Positions 1-7,993 of a DNA stretch of 15,866 nucleotides are shown here, in pieces. Within the stretch, counting starts at the first letter, position 1; each line of letters opens with the position of its first letter. The notes beneath the pieces were generated by a model that saw nothing but the letters and a program-made list of their open reading frames with translations, ran no database searches and had not been told where the DNA came from. The stretch is from Dunaliella salina (taxonomy: Eukaryota > Chlorophyta > Chlorophyceae > Chlamydomonadales > Dunaliellaceae). Both the position numbers and the translations under genes were made by a program. The DNA lies in assembly GCA_002284615.2 (NCBI GenBank), contig MU071108.1, positions 1-15,866 of the forward strand, written 5' to 3'.

Positions 1-59
<59 letters not shown>

Positions 60-81
60 GCGCGCGCACACACGCACGCGC
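1..81. repeat. (CA)n microsatellite grading into CG/CA
   Basis: The first 57 bases are an uninterrupted CA dinucleotide run, followed by mixed CG and CA up to about position 81. It is cut by the window edge, so its full length is unknown. It directly precedes the first candidate exon of the + strand gene and ends in GCGCAG, which could serve as a splice acceptor if the real first exon lies upstream. Confidence 0.97.
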
Positions 82-99
82 AGGAACATTACTCGGAAA

Positions 100-129
100 A
101 TGAAGGGCCAGCAAGAGCGTCAAGATGAA
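100..129 (+). CDS. Possible first (or 5'-most visible) exon of the F-box-like gene
   Basis: An ATG at 100 opens ten codons (MKGQQERQDE) that end exactly at a good donor, GAA|GTGAGT, at 129/130. The next exon starts in phase 0 at 338, so the frame carries across a 208-nt intron. The start is not certain: the frame stays open upstream through the CA repeat to the window edge, so this may be an internal exon or the ATG may lie further left. The donor and the phase match are seen directly; the assignment to the gene is inference. The alternative is that the gene starts inside the exon at 338-511 and this stretch is 5' leader. Confidence 0.35.
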
Positions 130-337
130 GTGAGTTATGTCGATTTTTCCCTCTTCAATTCCAAGCAATATTCTTTCTGAAGAACAGGCCATTCTGCAAA
201 GTAACAATTGCGCACTGGGAGCTCTCCTAGTGTTCCCAATACCAGCCTGCAGACGGTCTTCCAGGGGCAAGGCAGGCCCCATGACCAGGCATGCCACGTA
301 CATGCTTTTGCACTTTTGACCTGTGTTCCTGTTGCAG

Positions 338-511
338 GTGTTTCAACCCCTCTCCCTGCAGGACCTGCCTGCTCTGGCACTTGCATGCATCTATGAAGCT
401 GTGTGGGAACGCGATGCAGGGGGCTTCTGCACATCTGCACGAGATGCTGTGAGCTTTCGATCAACTTGCAAGCGTCTTTACGAGGTCGCACAGCTGCCCA
501 GCATGCTCAAA
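338..511 (+). CDS. Exon encoding an F-box-like helical motif
   Basis: This is a 58-codon exon bounded by CTGTTGCAG|GTG and AAA|GTGAGA, phase 0 at both ends. The protein begins VFQPLSLQDLPALALACIYE, and later has FRSTCKRLYEVAQLPSML. The pattern of 'L..LP...L..I....', a middle segment, then 'S..CKRLYE' resembles the F-box fold that binds SKP1 in SCF ubiquitin ligases, where it sits at the N-terminus before leucine-rich repeats. The next exon is indeed leucine-rich, which supports this reading. A second acceptor (TCCCTGCAG|GAC, exon from 362) is also in phase. The F-box call is by pattern only and conserved positions are loose; a generic helical segment is the alternative. Confidence 0.55.
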
Positions 512-1327
512 GTGAGACCCGTGTTCAGGACAGTTAAATAGAATGAATTGAAATGATTATTTAAAGAAAAAAATGGTCGGAACATACACATTTACGTACA
601 TGGAGCAAGGAACATACATTTTTACACACATGACACATCGGTATTGATATTCAAAACACGTACCAATACGCGTGATAAATCACGTATATACCACGCACAT
701 ATCTACATACATGGCACAAATGTAACACATACTTAACTTGGACATAACTTGTAGCATGGTAACTGAATGCTGGTGACTTGGCTGCTCACAGTGGTGCTTC
801 CTTGGCTTGTAAACAGGTGCCACAGAGCAGCTGCCTCCTCATTGGGTTCTTGTACTGAACGTTTCAAACGCCACCTGAGAAAGCAATAGGCCATGCAATG
901 CCTCAGCCTACATAGAATCCTAAGCTTGCTTTACGTTTGTCTCATCCCATCATACCCCAAGTCAGATCACTTGCATTGTGCGCGTGGATGGAGGAGTAAA
1001 GGGTTGCACCGCTTATTTCAGGCTAAAATGGTGACGTATGCCGACCACACAGCGGTAACCACACAGAGCCAAGCTGAAATCATGCTGCCCAAGTTTATGG
1101 CAACTGCCATGTGCTGCAACATGTACGACCATTACATGCGTCTGCAGTTCATGGGAAGGTGACAAATCTTGTCTGTACCCTCACCCATGCTCCACTGACA
1201 CTGCCATGCCGCAATTAGCGCCAAGGGCTGAAAAGTCACAGCAAGGCCCTCCATTGGCAGTTGCTCATGGATGTCTGTGGCTATGCCTTAGCCCGCTGGG
1301 CATACTAAGCTATTTACTTGGTTATGC

Positions 1328-1431
1328 TTAGGGTTTAGGGTTTAGGGTTTAGTAACTAATTAGGGTCTAGGGTTAAGTAACTAACTAAGGTTTAGGGTTT
1401 AGTAACTAAACCCTAAACCCTAAACCCTAAA
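1328..1431. repeat. Interstitial telomeric repeats, TTTAGGG facing CCCTAAA
   Basis: From 1328 to 1352 there are about three and a half TTTAGGG units. A degenerate middle contains TAGGGTCTAGGGTTAAG and repeated TAACTAA spacers. From 1390 the motif returns as GGTTTAGGGTTTAG and then switches to four CCCTAAA units up to 1431. The switch point GGGTTTAGTAACTAAACCC (1395-1413) is a perfect inverted repeat around one central base. TTTAGGG is the Arabidopsis-type telomere unit known from land plants, many green algae and some other protists. Confidence 0.95.
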
Positions 1432-1447
1432 GTAGAAGTGAAAGTCT

Positions 1448-1467
1448 ACGCTGGACGTATCCAGCGT
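1448..1467. repeat. Perfect short hairpin beside the telomeric tract
   Basis: ACGCTGGA and TCCAGCGT form an 8-bp perfect stem around CGTA. It begins 17 bases after the last CCCTAAA unit. No coding frame or known site overlaps it. Confidence 0.7.
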
Positions 1468-2139
1468 GCATAAAGGAAAGATCCCACAGTCAACGCTGTC
1501 ACCGACCAAGAGGTTCACCAGTGTAGAGCATAATCGAGCAAATAGCTTAGAATGCCCCTCCCAGCACTTCGGCTAAAGAGCTGCTTCACTTTCTTAATGG
1601 ACAGGTCACCCTGAAAGGAGATTTGAGCCCGCTTAGGGAGGCCTTGAACTGGAACCCTCAATATGGCCAGCGCTTTTGCTGCAGCGCAAATTCCTTACTC
1701 GTCTCCAATAGGAGATTCTTGGGTGCCAGTTCTCTTATACAGTGGAGCGCCCAGGTGGAAACGTGCAACTTCTGGGCTACCCATCACTAAAATGTGCAAG
1801 TGGGTGAACTATCACTCCACTGCACCTGCTCTCACCCCATCACCCCTCCACCACTGCCGCCTGCCCATTTACGACACCTGCCACATTATGGTGCAATGAT
1901 GGGTCCATGATGCACGAACAACCTGGGTCAAGCTGGGCAATTTGTTGTGATTTCTATTGAATGGCAATTGTTCTAATTTCTATTGGGGCCCCGCCCTGTT
2001 GATGTGGGCCAATGGAAAAATTCTCAGGTCGTGAAATGAACAAAAGATTTTCTTAGAGAGAATATTTCCAGAGGTGGACAACTCCCCTCCTCAGAAAAGG
2101 GTTTTTAATGATCATTGCATAGGGTGGCCCCGATCCTGA

Positions 2140-2450
2140 CTACTTCAATTGGTGTTAATGATGTAGGAACTTTTCTAGGAATTGAAGCAACAGTCTGGGT
2201 TGGGGCCCACCTGCCTAATTAGCTGCAGCATGAACCCTAATTTTCACCACCAAATCTCCATATCTGACCACCCACTACACCAAATTGGTTGATTTTTTTG
2301 TGATTTGGAGTCCTTGTATCAGAGGAATATGAATGAAAAAAATTGAGTGAAAAGAATCAGTGGTTGGTGAGGTACAGAATTTCAGTTATTTCCAATAATA
2401 TTGCAAAAAAAATGGAGACCAAATGGTTGGTGAGATAAAGAATTTCAGCC
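2140..2450 (-). repeat. Dispersed repeat family C, copy 1
   Basis: Read on the - strand this segment matches 6490-6760 and 6840-7010. Shared blocks include AAATTCTTTATCTCACCAAC, a CTTTTCAC..CATTTTTTTTGCAAT block, TCCAAATCAC, and GGGTTCA.GCTGC. The AAATTCTTTATCTCACCAAC block also occurs twice within this copy (around 2370 and 2430). Copies are diverged by many substitutions and indels, so none is recent. Frames that remain open in it are short and not conserved between copies. Confidence 0.7.
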
Positions 2451-3120
2451 TTACCCCAGGAGGGTGCCAGGAGCATAAGTTTTTGGCGGCATGTGTGAAT
2501 CGGATTTAAAACTATAAATTCGGAATCCTGATTAAACACTATAAATTCGGAATCCTATTTATATAAGAGTCCAATCAGTGAGGTGCATGGGTGGGGGGTG
2601 GTTTGGGGGGTTCCAACTTTTTGGGAATTTTACTGAGCCACTTCTACAGGATTTTGAATACATCATCGAATTCCTGAGCTCAAAAACTGTCCATTGGCAC
2701 CCTCTCAGTGTAAATGGGTGAAAGGGGGGGTCTCTGTGCATGAATGAGTCAGTGCCACATGCGCATGGGTGTAGGTTGCTGGGGGCGTGAAGGCAAACAT
2801 GCAGCAAACAAATCCAAACTTCCATGATAGTGACAACGTGTAATATGTCCTTGCATGGTGAAGTCAGAAGGGCAGTTCATGGACTCGCAAGCCAGTTGTA
2901 GGTGCCTAGAAGGGCAGGGTTGCATGGGCGTCCGTTCCTCTGTTTTTGCCCCATTACTCTGCTCTCATTGTTTAATTGCGGTGAGTATGCAGATGGACAG
3001 GGAATTCAAAGAGGAGCAGATTGGTACCCTTGTTGTCTGAATTGGGGCACTGGAAGGGGTTTTTGGGGGGTGGTGGGTGGGTCAGGGGTGTCCGACCCGA
3101 AATTTACAGGTGCCTTCCAG
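2450..3120 (+). repeat. Dispersed/tandem repeat family A, copy 1
   Basis: This is the first of two direct copies. Anchor blocks shared with copies 2 and 3 are CCAATC.G (2571), ACTTTTTGGG, CTGAGCCACTT, TGGCACCCTCT, GGGGGGTCT.TGTGCATG, GTCAGTGCCA, CAAACATG.GGCAAA, AGTGACAA.GT and GGTGAAGTCAG.AGGGCAGTT. G-rich runs interrupt it. Spacing of the anchor to copy 2 is 710 bases. No conserved reading frame is seen across the copies. Confidence 0.85.
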
Positions 3121-3890
3121 GAGGATTTGTTTTGGCACCCTCCTGCTTACCCTTACAGAAATTGCAGCACAGGGCAGGAGGCGCCCAAAAGTATAACCTT
3201 TGGACGGCACGTGTCAATTCCTTAAAAAATTATCTGTTCAGAACCCTGAGCTTAAGAGCTATTGATTGGTGTATGTAAGTCCAATCGGAAAGGGCCGGAG
3301 GGAGGTGGTCCATCGGGGGTCTAAACTTTTTGGGCCCCCCCTACAAAATTTTTCTGAGCCACTTGTACAGGAATACAAACACACCATTGGATTGCTGGGA
3401 CTGTGAACTTTTAAATGGCACCCTCTTTGTGCAAATTGGGCAAAAGGGGGGGTCTGTGTACATGGCTGAGAGTCAGTGCCATGCATGCGATGGTGTGGAG
3501 GCAAACATGTGGCAAATCAATCCAAACTCCCAAATTAGTGACGATGTATGATGTGTTATTGCATGGTAAAGTCAGGAGGGCAGTTTGGGGACTTGCAAGA
3601 CAGCTGTTGGTGCCTAGAAAGGCAGGTATGCATGGGCGTTTGCAGCGCAGTTTCTGCCTCATTACTCTGCTACAACTCACATTTTAAAGGTGCTGAGTAT
3701 GTAGATGGATGGAGAATTAAAAAAGGAGCAGGTTGGTACCCTCCTTAAAAGGATTAATTAAGTAATTACCTGGATTGGGGCCCTGGATTGGGGCCCTGGA
3801 AGGGGGGGTTAAGGGGTGGGTGATGGATCAGGGAGGTCCAGCCCAAAGTTAATATGTGCCTTCCAGCAAAAAAAAGAACTTCGCCTCCTG
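3121..3890 (+). repeat. Dispersed/tandem repeat family A, copy 2
   Basis: This is a direct tandem neighbour of copy 1, with its CCAATCGG anchor at 3281. It carries the same order of blocks (TTTTTCTGAGCCACTT, TGGCACCCTCTTTGTG, GTCAGTGCCATGC, AGTGACGATGTATGATGTG, GTCAGGAGGGCAGTTTGGGG). Near its end TGGATTGGGGCCC is itself duplicated (around 3770-3800). The two tandem copies differ at many positions, so the duplication is old. Confidence 0.85.
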
Positions 3891-3904
3891 CACAGAGGGG
3901 GCCA

Positions 3905-4192
3905 AAAAGTTCGATATTTGACCTCATTTTTCCGAATTTTGAACACGCAGGATGTTATTATAATATATGAAGGTTACAATCATAAAATTTTGATGGTGGA
4001 AAATGGTCCACGGGGGAGTTGTGGGCCATTTTTGGGTGATCTGAGGCCAGGAGAGCGATCTGGGGTCCTTCAATTTTCATGGTTTTTTGGTGAAAATGAT
4101 ACTTTATAGAACAAAGACAGCTGGAATGGTTAGATTTGAGAAAAAGACGGGAAAGAGCATATCCAGTGGTATAGTGGAGTTGTCCACCTCTG
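3905..4192 (-). repeat. Dispersed repeat family B, copy 1, with hAT-like end
   Basis: Read from 4192 leftwards it starts CAGAGGTGGACAACTCC and then matches the repeats at 8968-9260 and 6203-6490. Common blocks are TGCTCTTTCC, TTTTTCTCAAATC, CAGATCGCTCTCCTGGCCTC, AGATCACCCAAAAATGG and a TTGAAC..TTTTTGGC block. The 163-codon open frame seen on this strand (4449-3958) runs across the join of this repeat with a different repeat, so it is not a gene. Confidence 0.75.
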
Positions 4193-4339
4193 GATTCTTT
4201 CAAGCGCTTTGGAAATCTGAGGTTCTTGAAAGGGACAGATATGTGTGCAGGACATAGCCGTGATTGGCTCAAATCCTCGTTGATACAAAGCAGCCTGCAC
4301 CCTGGTTTGGTCGACCTCTTTAGCTGCAAAGCACCATCT

Positions 4340-4510
4340 CTGCAGAGGAAATGGAGAGGGAAGCTTTGTTGGTAGAGAAAAGCTCCCTGTATCCATTGTG
4401 AAAAATTACAAACACATAGGCTCAAGGAGTTCTGAGTCTTCTCCACCACAAAGAAATAGAACGGAAAGAGCTAGTGGGGATCTGGTGGGTCACTTGAAGC
4501 ACCAGGATTG
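4340..4510 (-). pseudogene. Third, truncated copy of a repeated gene's 3' end (…PPDPH*)
   Basis: On the - strand the frame NPGASSDPPDPH ends at a TAG (4471-4473). It matches EPGASSNPPDPH* of the copy at 12175-12375. The homology continues past the stop into 3' flanking DNA: a TTTGTGGTGGAG block, a TTGAGCC.ATGTG block, and ACAGGGAGCTTTTCTCT, as in the copy at 10046-10403. The 5' coding part seen in the other copies is missing. It is a fragment of a dispersed element or retroposed gene, not a working gene. Confidence 0.55.
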
Positions 4511-4653
4511 TGTATAGTACAGAACTCTGCAGTCTGTTGGTATTTATAATTTCAAAGGCAAGGTGATCAATGGCACTAAGTTTAGTGGTGATGGCTCTTG
4601 ATCAATAGTGCCTTTTTGCATTGACCAGTTTGAATTTAAGATTACATACGCAG

Positions 4654-5253
4654 CTTATGCGCAAGCTTGATGGCATGTCAGTGGTCCAGCCCCAGCTGAT
4701 CACAGCCCCCACCCCCACCCTCCTGTTGCACGTGCAGCTATCGTTCATGGATGCTGTCCCTGACTTGTATGGCCTGGCACGGATGCTGTCCAAGCAAAGA
4801 GCTGCTGGCACGCATGTGAGCTTGCGCCTGTTGACTTCTGACGACAAAGCCTTCTACAAGGATGAGGACAAGGAATGTGAAAGCACCCCATCCGCTTTCT
4901 CGAATCTGTCAGCTTTGGGGAGCCGTTTGGTGTGCCTGGATATTCCTTGCATCAGCGTAGCATACATTTTGGACAATGTCCGTGAGAACTTAATGCAGCT
5001 GCAACACCTTACACTGCGTTTGAGTGCACTTTACTCTCGGAGTGAAAGAAAAAGGAAAATCAAGCGGTACAATGGAAATCGACTTAGCACCCTCACACTC
5101 AGTGTACCGCCCTGGAGCGCTCCTATGGTATTAAATGAGCCCCTCCATTTGCAAGATTTTCCTGTGCTTCAGCAGTTTGTTCTCAGAGGGCCCATTGTCA
5201 AGGACGAGGATAGCCTGGATGATGACCCCATTATTCTTCCCCTGAAAACAAAA
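4654..5253 (+). CDS. Leucine-rich-repeat-like exon
   Basis: This is the longest convincing exon: 200 codons from ATACGCAG|CTT to ACAAAA|GTGAGT, phase 0 at both ends. It contains regularly spaced short beta-strand-like segments at exon residues about 23-29 (LLLHVQL), 55-60 (VSLRLL), 92-97 (LVCLDI), 116-123 (LQHLTLRL), 144-150 (LSTLTLS) and 172-178 (LQQFVLR). The spacing of 24-37 residues fits degenerate leucine-rich repeats. A basic loop (RSERKRKIKR) lies at about 129-138 and an acidic one (DEDSLDDD) at 184-191. Together with the upstream F-box-like exon this suggests an F-box/LRR substrate receptor of an SCF ubiquitin ligase; that role is inference. The frame is open upstream to 4621, and another acceptor (TTGACCAG at 4628) would leave a phase that does not fit exon 338-511. 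Confidence 0.68.
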
Positions 5254-5907
5254 GTGAGTGTACAAATTTTTCTCTTGCACTTTTTCATGCTCAAAGAGAC
5301 CACCCTACATGTGAATGATCAAGTCAACAACGAATGATCACTGCTGCCACTCCCTGTGCATGACTTTGGAAGCTCTGCAATTACGAGAAAACTCGAAAAG
5401 GTTTTAAGCATGGAAATCCCCTGAGCACGGGGATCTAATGAGCATGAATGCAGTTCCATGCTCTGTCATCTTGCTGTGCACCAATCTAGCTCCAAACCTG
5501 CATGCTGCTTTGTCCAGCCTTGAACCATTTTGGCATGCTCTAATCCCAGGTGACCATTGACCCAGGGCTGTGTGGAAGGAAGCCAACACCTTGGGCACGC
5601 CAGCTTGCCTTTTATGGGAGTTTCGAGGCAATGCCATTTGATGCCATCCCATCCCATGATGAGGTGAGTTGCAAATAAGCTTGCCGGACATGTGCAGCAG
5701 TGATGTGTTTGTACCCTCTTATTTTTTTTACGTTCATACTACCAAGTGTGCTTTTTATGACACCATTTTGAAAGGTCATGGAATATGATATAGACAGCAT
5801 CAAGGTCAACAAGATAGCATAAAAATAAGAGAGAACCGACTCTGCAAATCGTAGGTTGGTCCTGTTGCGTGCTCTTTGGCAAGTTTAGCCCAAGCGCAGC
5901 AAGCTAG

Positions 5908-6159
5908 CTAGCGCCTCCAACAACAGATCATGGCTTTGATTAAAGCTCTTTCGTTGTGTCTTTCTTCACAAATGACCACAAGGTCTCGCGTCCCAATTTC
6001 TGTTCTTCTGATTCCAAGCTTGATGCAAATCTTGCGGGTGTTTTTAAATTTCTCCTGTAAGCACATTTCAAGGATTTTCCATAGGGGGTCAGCTGGCCAA
6101 TCTGCCAGACATGCTCTTTCTTGGGATTCTTTCTCAAGTCTGACTAAGTCAACCATCAT
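5908..6159 (-). CDS. Antisense 83-codon open frame, hypothetical
   Basis: I do not recognise this frame. It starts ATGATG at 6159, ends TAG, and encodes a charged, protein-like sequence with segments such as LADWPADPLWKILEMCLQ and ICIKLGIRRTEI, and a Cys/Trp-rich tail (CCWRR). The composition is more balanced than in the shadow frames around it. The KLGI..TEI block followed by AL..M..CW loosely recalls the helical pattern of death-fold domains, but this is weak. It lies antisense inside an intron next to transposon debris, so a fragment of an older gene or mobile element is as likely as a real small gene. No clear splice sites tie it to other exons. Confidence 0.28.
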   Translation of the reverse strand: MMVDLVRLEKESQERACLADWPADPLWKILEMCLQEKFKNTRKICIKLGIRRTEIGTRDLVVICEERHNERALIKAMICCWRR

Positions 6160-6202
6160 TATTTAAGAGTATTTATGGAACCTTCCTTTACACGTTGTAC
6201 CA

Positions 6203-6833
6203 CAGGAGACGACCAATATTACTGGATATTACTTTCCCAGTCTAACATGCGGACCATTGTCATTCCATAAAGTGTTTGCCAAGAGTTCATGGATATCTAT
6301 TTAGATCACTCTCCTGGCCTCAGATCACCCCAAAAAGGCCCACAGCTCCACCCTGGGGCCATTTTTCACATCCAAGGTTTTGTATTCTTAAATCCCATAT
6401 GCTATGATAACATCTTGCATATTCAAAAGTAGGAAAGAAGGAAGTCAAAAATTGACCTTTTGGCATCCCCTGTGCTGCAATTTCTCCAAAGGAAAAGGGA
6501 GGCTGAAACTGTATTCTGATCGATCACTGAGTCTTTTTCACTCCATTTTTTTTGCAATGATATTCCTTTGCTACAAAAATTCCAAATCACCAAACATCAC
6601 CAACCTTCGGTGCTGGAGGTGGTCCGGAATGGGGTTTGGGTGGTCAAAACCTAGGGTTCACGCTGCGGTTGATTGGTCATACGGGCCCTGGGGACTGGGC
6701 TTGGACTGTTATGCTATACTGCAACAGAAAGGACATTATCCATTATCCAAAATCAAGTGTCCATGATTTGGGCCCACCTATGCTGGGCGCATGTTAAAAA
6801 CATGCCCATTTTGGGGGGAGTTGTCCAGCTCTG
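6203..6833 (+). mobile_element. Degenerate hAT-like element (families B + C)
   Basis: The left end CAGGAGACGACCAAT (6203) aligns with the family B terminus, and the following ACTGGATATTACTTTCCC keeps the same order as in the copy ending at 4192. Family B runs to about 6490 (blocks GATCACTCTCCTGGCCTCAG and AGATCACCCCAAAAAGGCCC) and family C from 6490 to 6760. The right end GGGGAGTTGTCCAGCTCTG (6815-6833) is a slightly mutated inverted terminus. It looks like a shorter relative of the 2069-4192 element that lacks the family A repeats. I find no matching 8-bp target duplication. Confidence 0.42.
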
Positions 6834-6839
6834 CCATTG

Positions 6840-7060
6840 TGCTGCATTTTCTCTTCGGGAAATGGCTAAAATTCCTTATCTCATCAATCACTGCGTCTTT
6901 TCACCCCATTTTTGGGCAATGAAATTCATTTGTTACAGGGCTTCAAATCACAAAATTGACCCATTTGGCACCATAGGTAATCTGAAGGTTGGGTTGTCAA
7001 AAAGTAGGTAGGGTCGAAAACTGCCCCTTATGGGGCACCTATGCAGGGAGCATGCAAAGC
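6840..7060 (+). repeat. Dispersed repeat family C, copy 3
   Basis: GGCTAAAATTCCTTATCTCA, TCTTTTCACCCCATTTTTGG, TCAAATCACAAAATTGACCC and GGTTGGGTTGTCAAAAAGTA follow the same order as in the copies at 2140-2450 (reversed) and 6490-6760. It lies immediately after the right-hand terminus of the preceding element. Short open frames in it are not shared by the other copies. Confidence 0.65.
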
Positions 7061-7271
7061 ACACCTGACATCGGTCCTCAGCTGACCCCCTCTAGGATTT
7101 CTCAACGTGCTTGGGCTGGCCAGAAGATTCCAGCTCTCAATTACTTTGATGCGTTTGGTGAGACCCTGCTAGCTAGCTAGCTCAGAAATGCTTCCTTTGT
7201 GCATGCGCCGTCTGGCCCATGCACACTGTTTTCCTCTTTCTTTAAGCACCTTTATTTCTCCATGCTTTCAG

Positions 7272-7359
7272 TACCGAGAAGAGGATCACAGTGCCCGAGA
7301 GGAACGCATATTGGCTTTTCAGGACAAGGTTGTTCAACGTGCCATTGAAATGGATGGCG
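7272..7359 (+). CDS. C-terminal-region exon, charged helical segment
   Basis: This exon has a strong acceptor (TTTCTCCATGCTTTCAG) and donor (GCG|GTGAGT). It holds 29 codons plus one base: YREEDHSAREERILAFQDKV, then VQRAIEMDG. It is highly charged and predicted helical. It starts in phase 0, which fits the LRR-like exon ending at 5253, and leaves one base that joins the next exon to make a Gly codon. I do not recognise a domain. It either continues the F-box-like gene or belongs to a separate gene whose 5' part I cannot see. Confidence 0.65.
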
Positions 7360-7493
7360 GTGAGTGCAGACCTGCTGTTCCAAAATGCAAACTACTGCAT
7401 GTTGAAAGTAAACTTTTTGTCATTAGACCAAGTTGATGCACATTTCTTTTTGAAGTCGTGATTGGAAATTTGAATGCTTTGTCCTCTCTTCAG

Positions 7494-7688
7494 GTCCCTC
7501 TTCTGAGACCGAGTTCCTGGATGCCTTTGTCTCTGGCATGCTTGGTGGTCCTGCTCTTGAAAATTTCATGAGTGGTGCAGAATGCTATTACCGATCTGAT
7601 ATCCTTCTTGAAGAATATGATGTTGAGTACATAGCGCGGCACGCCTTGGAAGAGCACCGTGCGTATTTCGAAGAGTGCATCTGGGAGG
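7494..7688 (+). CDS. C-terminal-region exon, acidic and helical
   Basis: The intron before it is 134 nt and ends TTTGTCCTCTCTTCAG. The exon starts with two bases completing a Gly codon, then 64 codons, including SSETEFLDAFVSGMLGG, ENFMSGAECYYRSDILLEEY and EEHRAYFEECIWE. Acidic and aromatic residues dominate. The frame stays open to a TGA at 7721-7723, but strong coding resumes in another frame from 7726, so the exon probably ends at AGG|GTATGA or the gene is shifted there. I do not recognise a family; a faint likeness to the helical BART/CFAP36 type was considered but is not supported by key residues. Confidence 0.65.
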
Positions 7689-7725
7689 GTATGATGTTAG
7701 AAGGATATGGTCGGATGTGGTGAAG

Positions 7726-7838
7726 GTGCCAACTTTGCAAAATGGAAGGATGCATACCCCAGGGATGATTTTGTCAGCCTTCCAAGGATGGATATGGGTC
7801 AAGCATGGCTTCCCACTTTTCCTCCCAAACATTATTGG
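7726..7838 (+). CDS. C-terminal-region exon after a 37-nt intron or a frameshift
   Basis: This segment has 37 codons after a completed Gly codon: ANFAKWKDAYPRDDF, then LPRMDMGQAWLPTFPPKHYW. It is rich in Trp, Pro and Asp and looks clearly coding. To join it to the previous exon in frame, either a very short intron (7689-7725, GTATGATG…GTGAAG) is removed, which restores Gly at the join exactly, or one base was gained near TGTGGTGAAG. The 37-nt intron has no pyrimidine tract and is far shorter than the 134-nt and 208-nt introns nearby. The exon ends TATTGG|GTATCT in phase 0. Confidence 0.55.
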
Positions 7839-7993
7839 GTATCTTTTTTTCTCCCTTGACATTTCAGCATTTGTCTTTCATACCTGCCAAGTTTTTGACC
7901 ATGAACATCTGCATCTATTTGCATCCATTTTGCATCCATGCCCCCCCCCCCCTCCTAACACCTGCTTGTATTACGTCTTTTGTTTTTACCCAG

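Larger units (their letters stand above)
2069..4192. mobile_element. Candidate hAT-like non-autonomous composite element
   Basis: The left end CAGAGGTGGACAACTCCC (2069-2086) and the right end, which reads CAGAGGTGGACAACTCC on the - strand (4192-4176), are matching inverted termini. Ends beginning CAGAGGTGG are typical of the hAT transposon superfamily. Inside lie, left to right, a reversed copy of dispersed family C, two direct copies of dispersed family A, and a reversed copy of family B. No transposase frame is visible, so it would depend on a transposase from elsewhere. The flanking 8-mers (AATATTTC left, GATTCTTT right) agree at only four positions, so a target duplication is not proven. 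It sits inside the large intron of the F-box-like gene. Confidence 0.5.
512..4653 (+). other. Large repeat-filled intron (4.1 kb)
   Basis: This stretch lies between two phase-0 exons on the + strand. From 512 to 1320 it is AT-rich, with a weak 30-bp duplication (579-608 and 609-638, both starting GGAACATACA) and no convincing coding. From 1328 to 1467 it holds telomere-like DNA and a hairpin. From 1470 to 2060 I recognise nothing. From 2069 to 4192 it holds a transposon-like block, and at 4340-4510 a repeated gene end on the - strand. Small additional exons could hide here. Confidence 0.5.
5254..7271 (+). other. 2.0 kb intron (or intergenic gap)
   Basis: This stretch lies between the LRR-like exon (ends phase 0) and the next convincing exon (starts phase 0). 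From 5254 to 5900 I see no coding or repeat that I recognise. From 5908 to 6159 there is an antisense open frame. From 6203 to 7060 there are copies of dispersed families B and C. A possible extra exon at 7082-7157 does not fit the phase of its neighbours. If the exons on either side belong to two genes, a promoter would lie here, but none is evident. Confidence 0.4.

Noticed and set aside
893..1899. Open frames of 89 and 78 codons on the + strand (893-1162, 1663-1899)
   Set aside because: Composition is not protein-like, no splice sites or motifs fit, and they lie within an intron.
3958..4449. 163-codon open frame on the - strand
   Set aside because: It runs across the border between two different dispersed repeats, and the homologous copies at 6203-6490 and 8968-9260 do not keep the frame.
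7082..7157. Possible extra exon (LTPSRISQRAWAGQKIP…, CCTCAG|CTG to TTTG|GTGAGA)
   Set aside because: It looks protein-like and has splice motifs, but it leaves one base over, which does not fit the phase-0 exon at 7272; using it would put that exon into a frame with an early stop.
7839..7867. 29-nt intron with a strong pyrimidine tract (GTATCT…TTTCAG)
   Set aside because: It is too short compared with the other introns; the acceptor at 7993 gives a normal 155-nt intron and the same stop codon.
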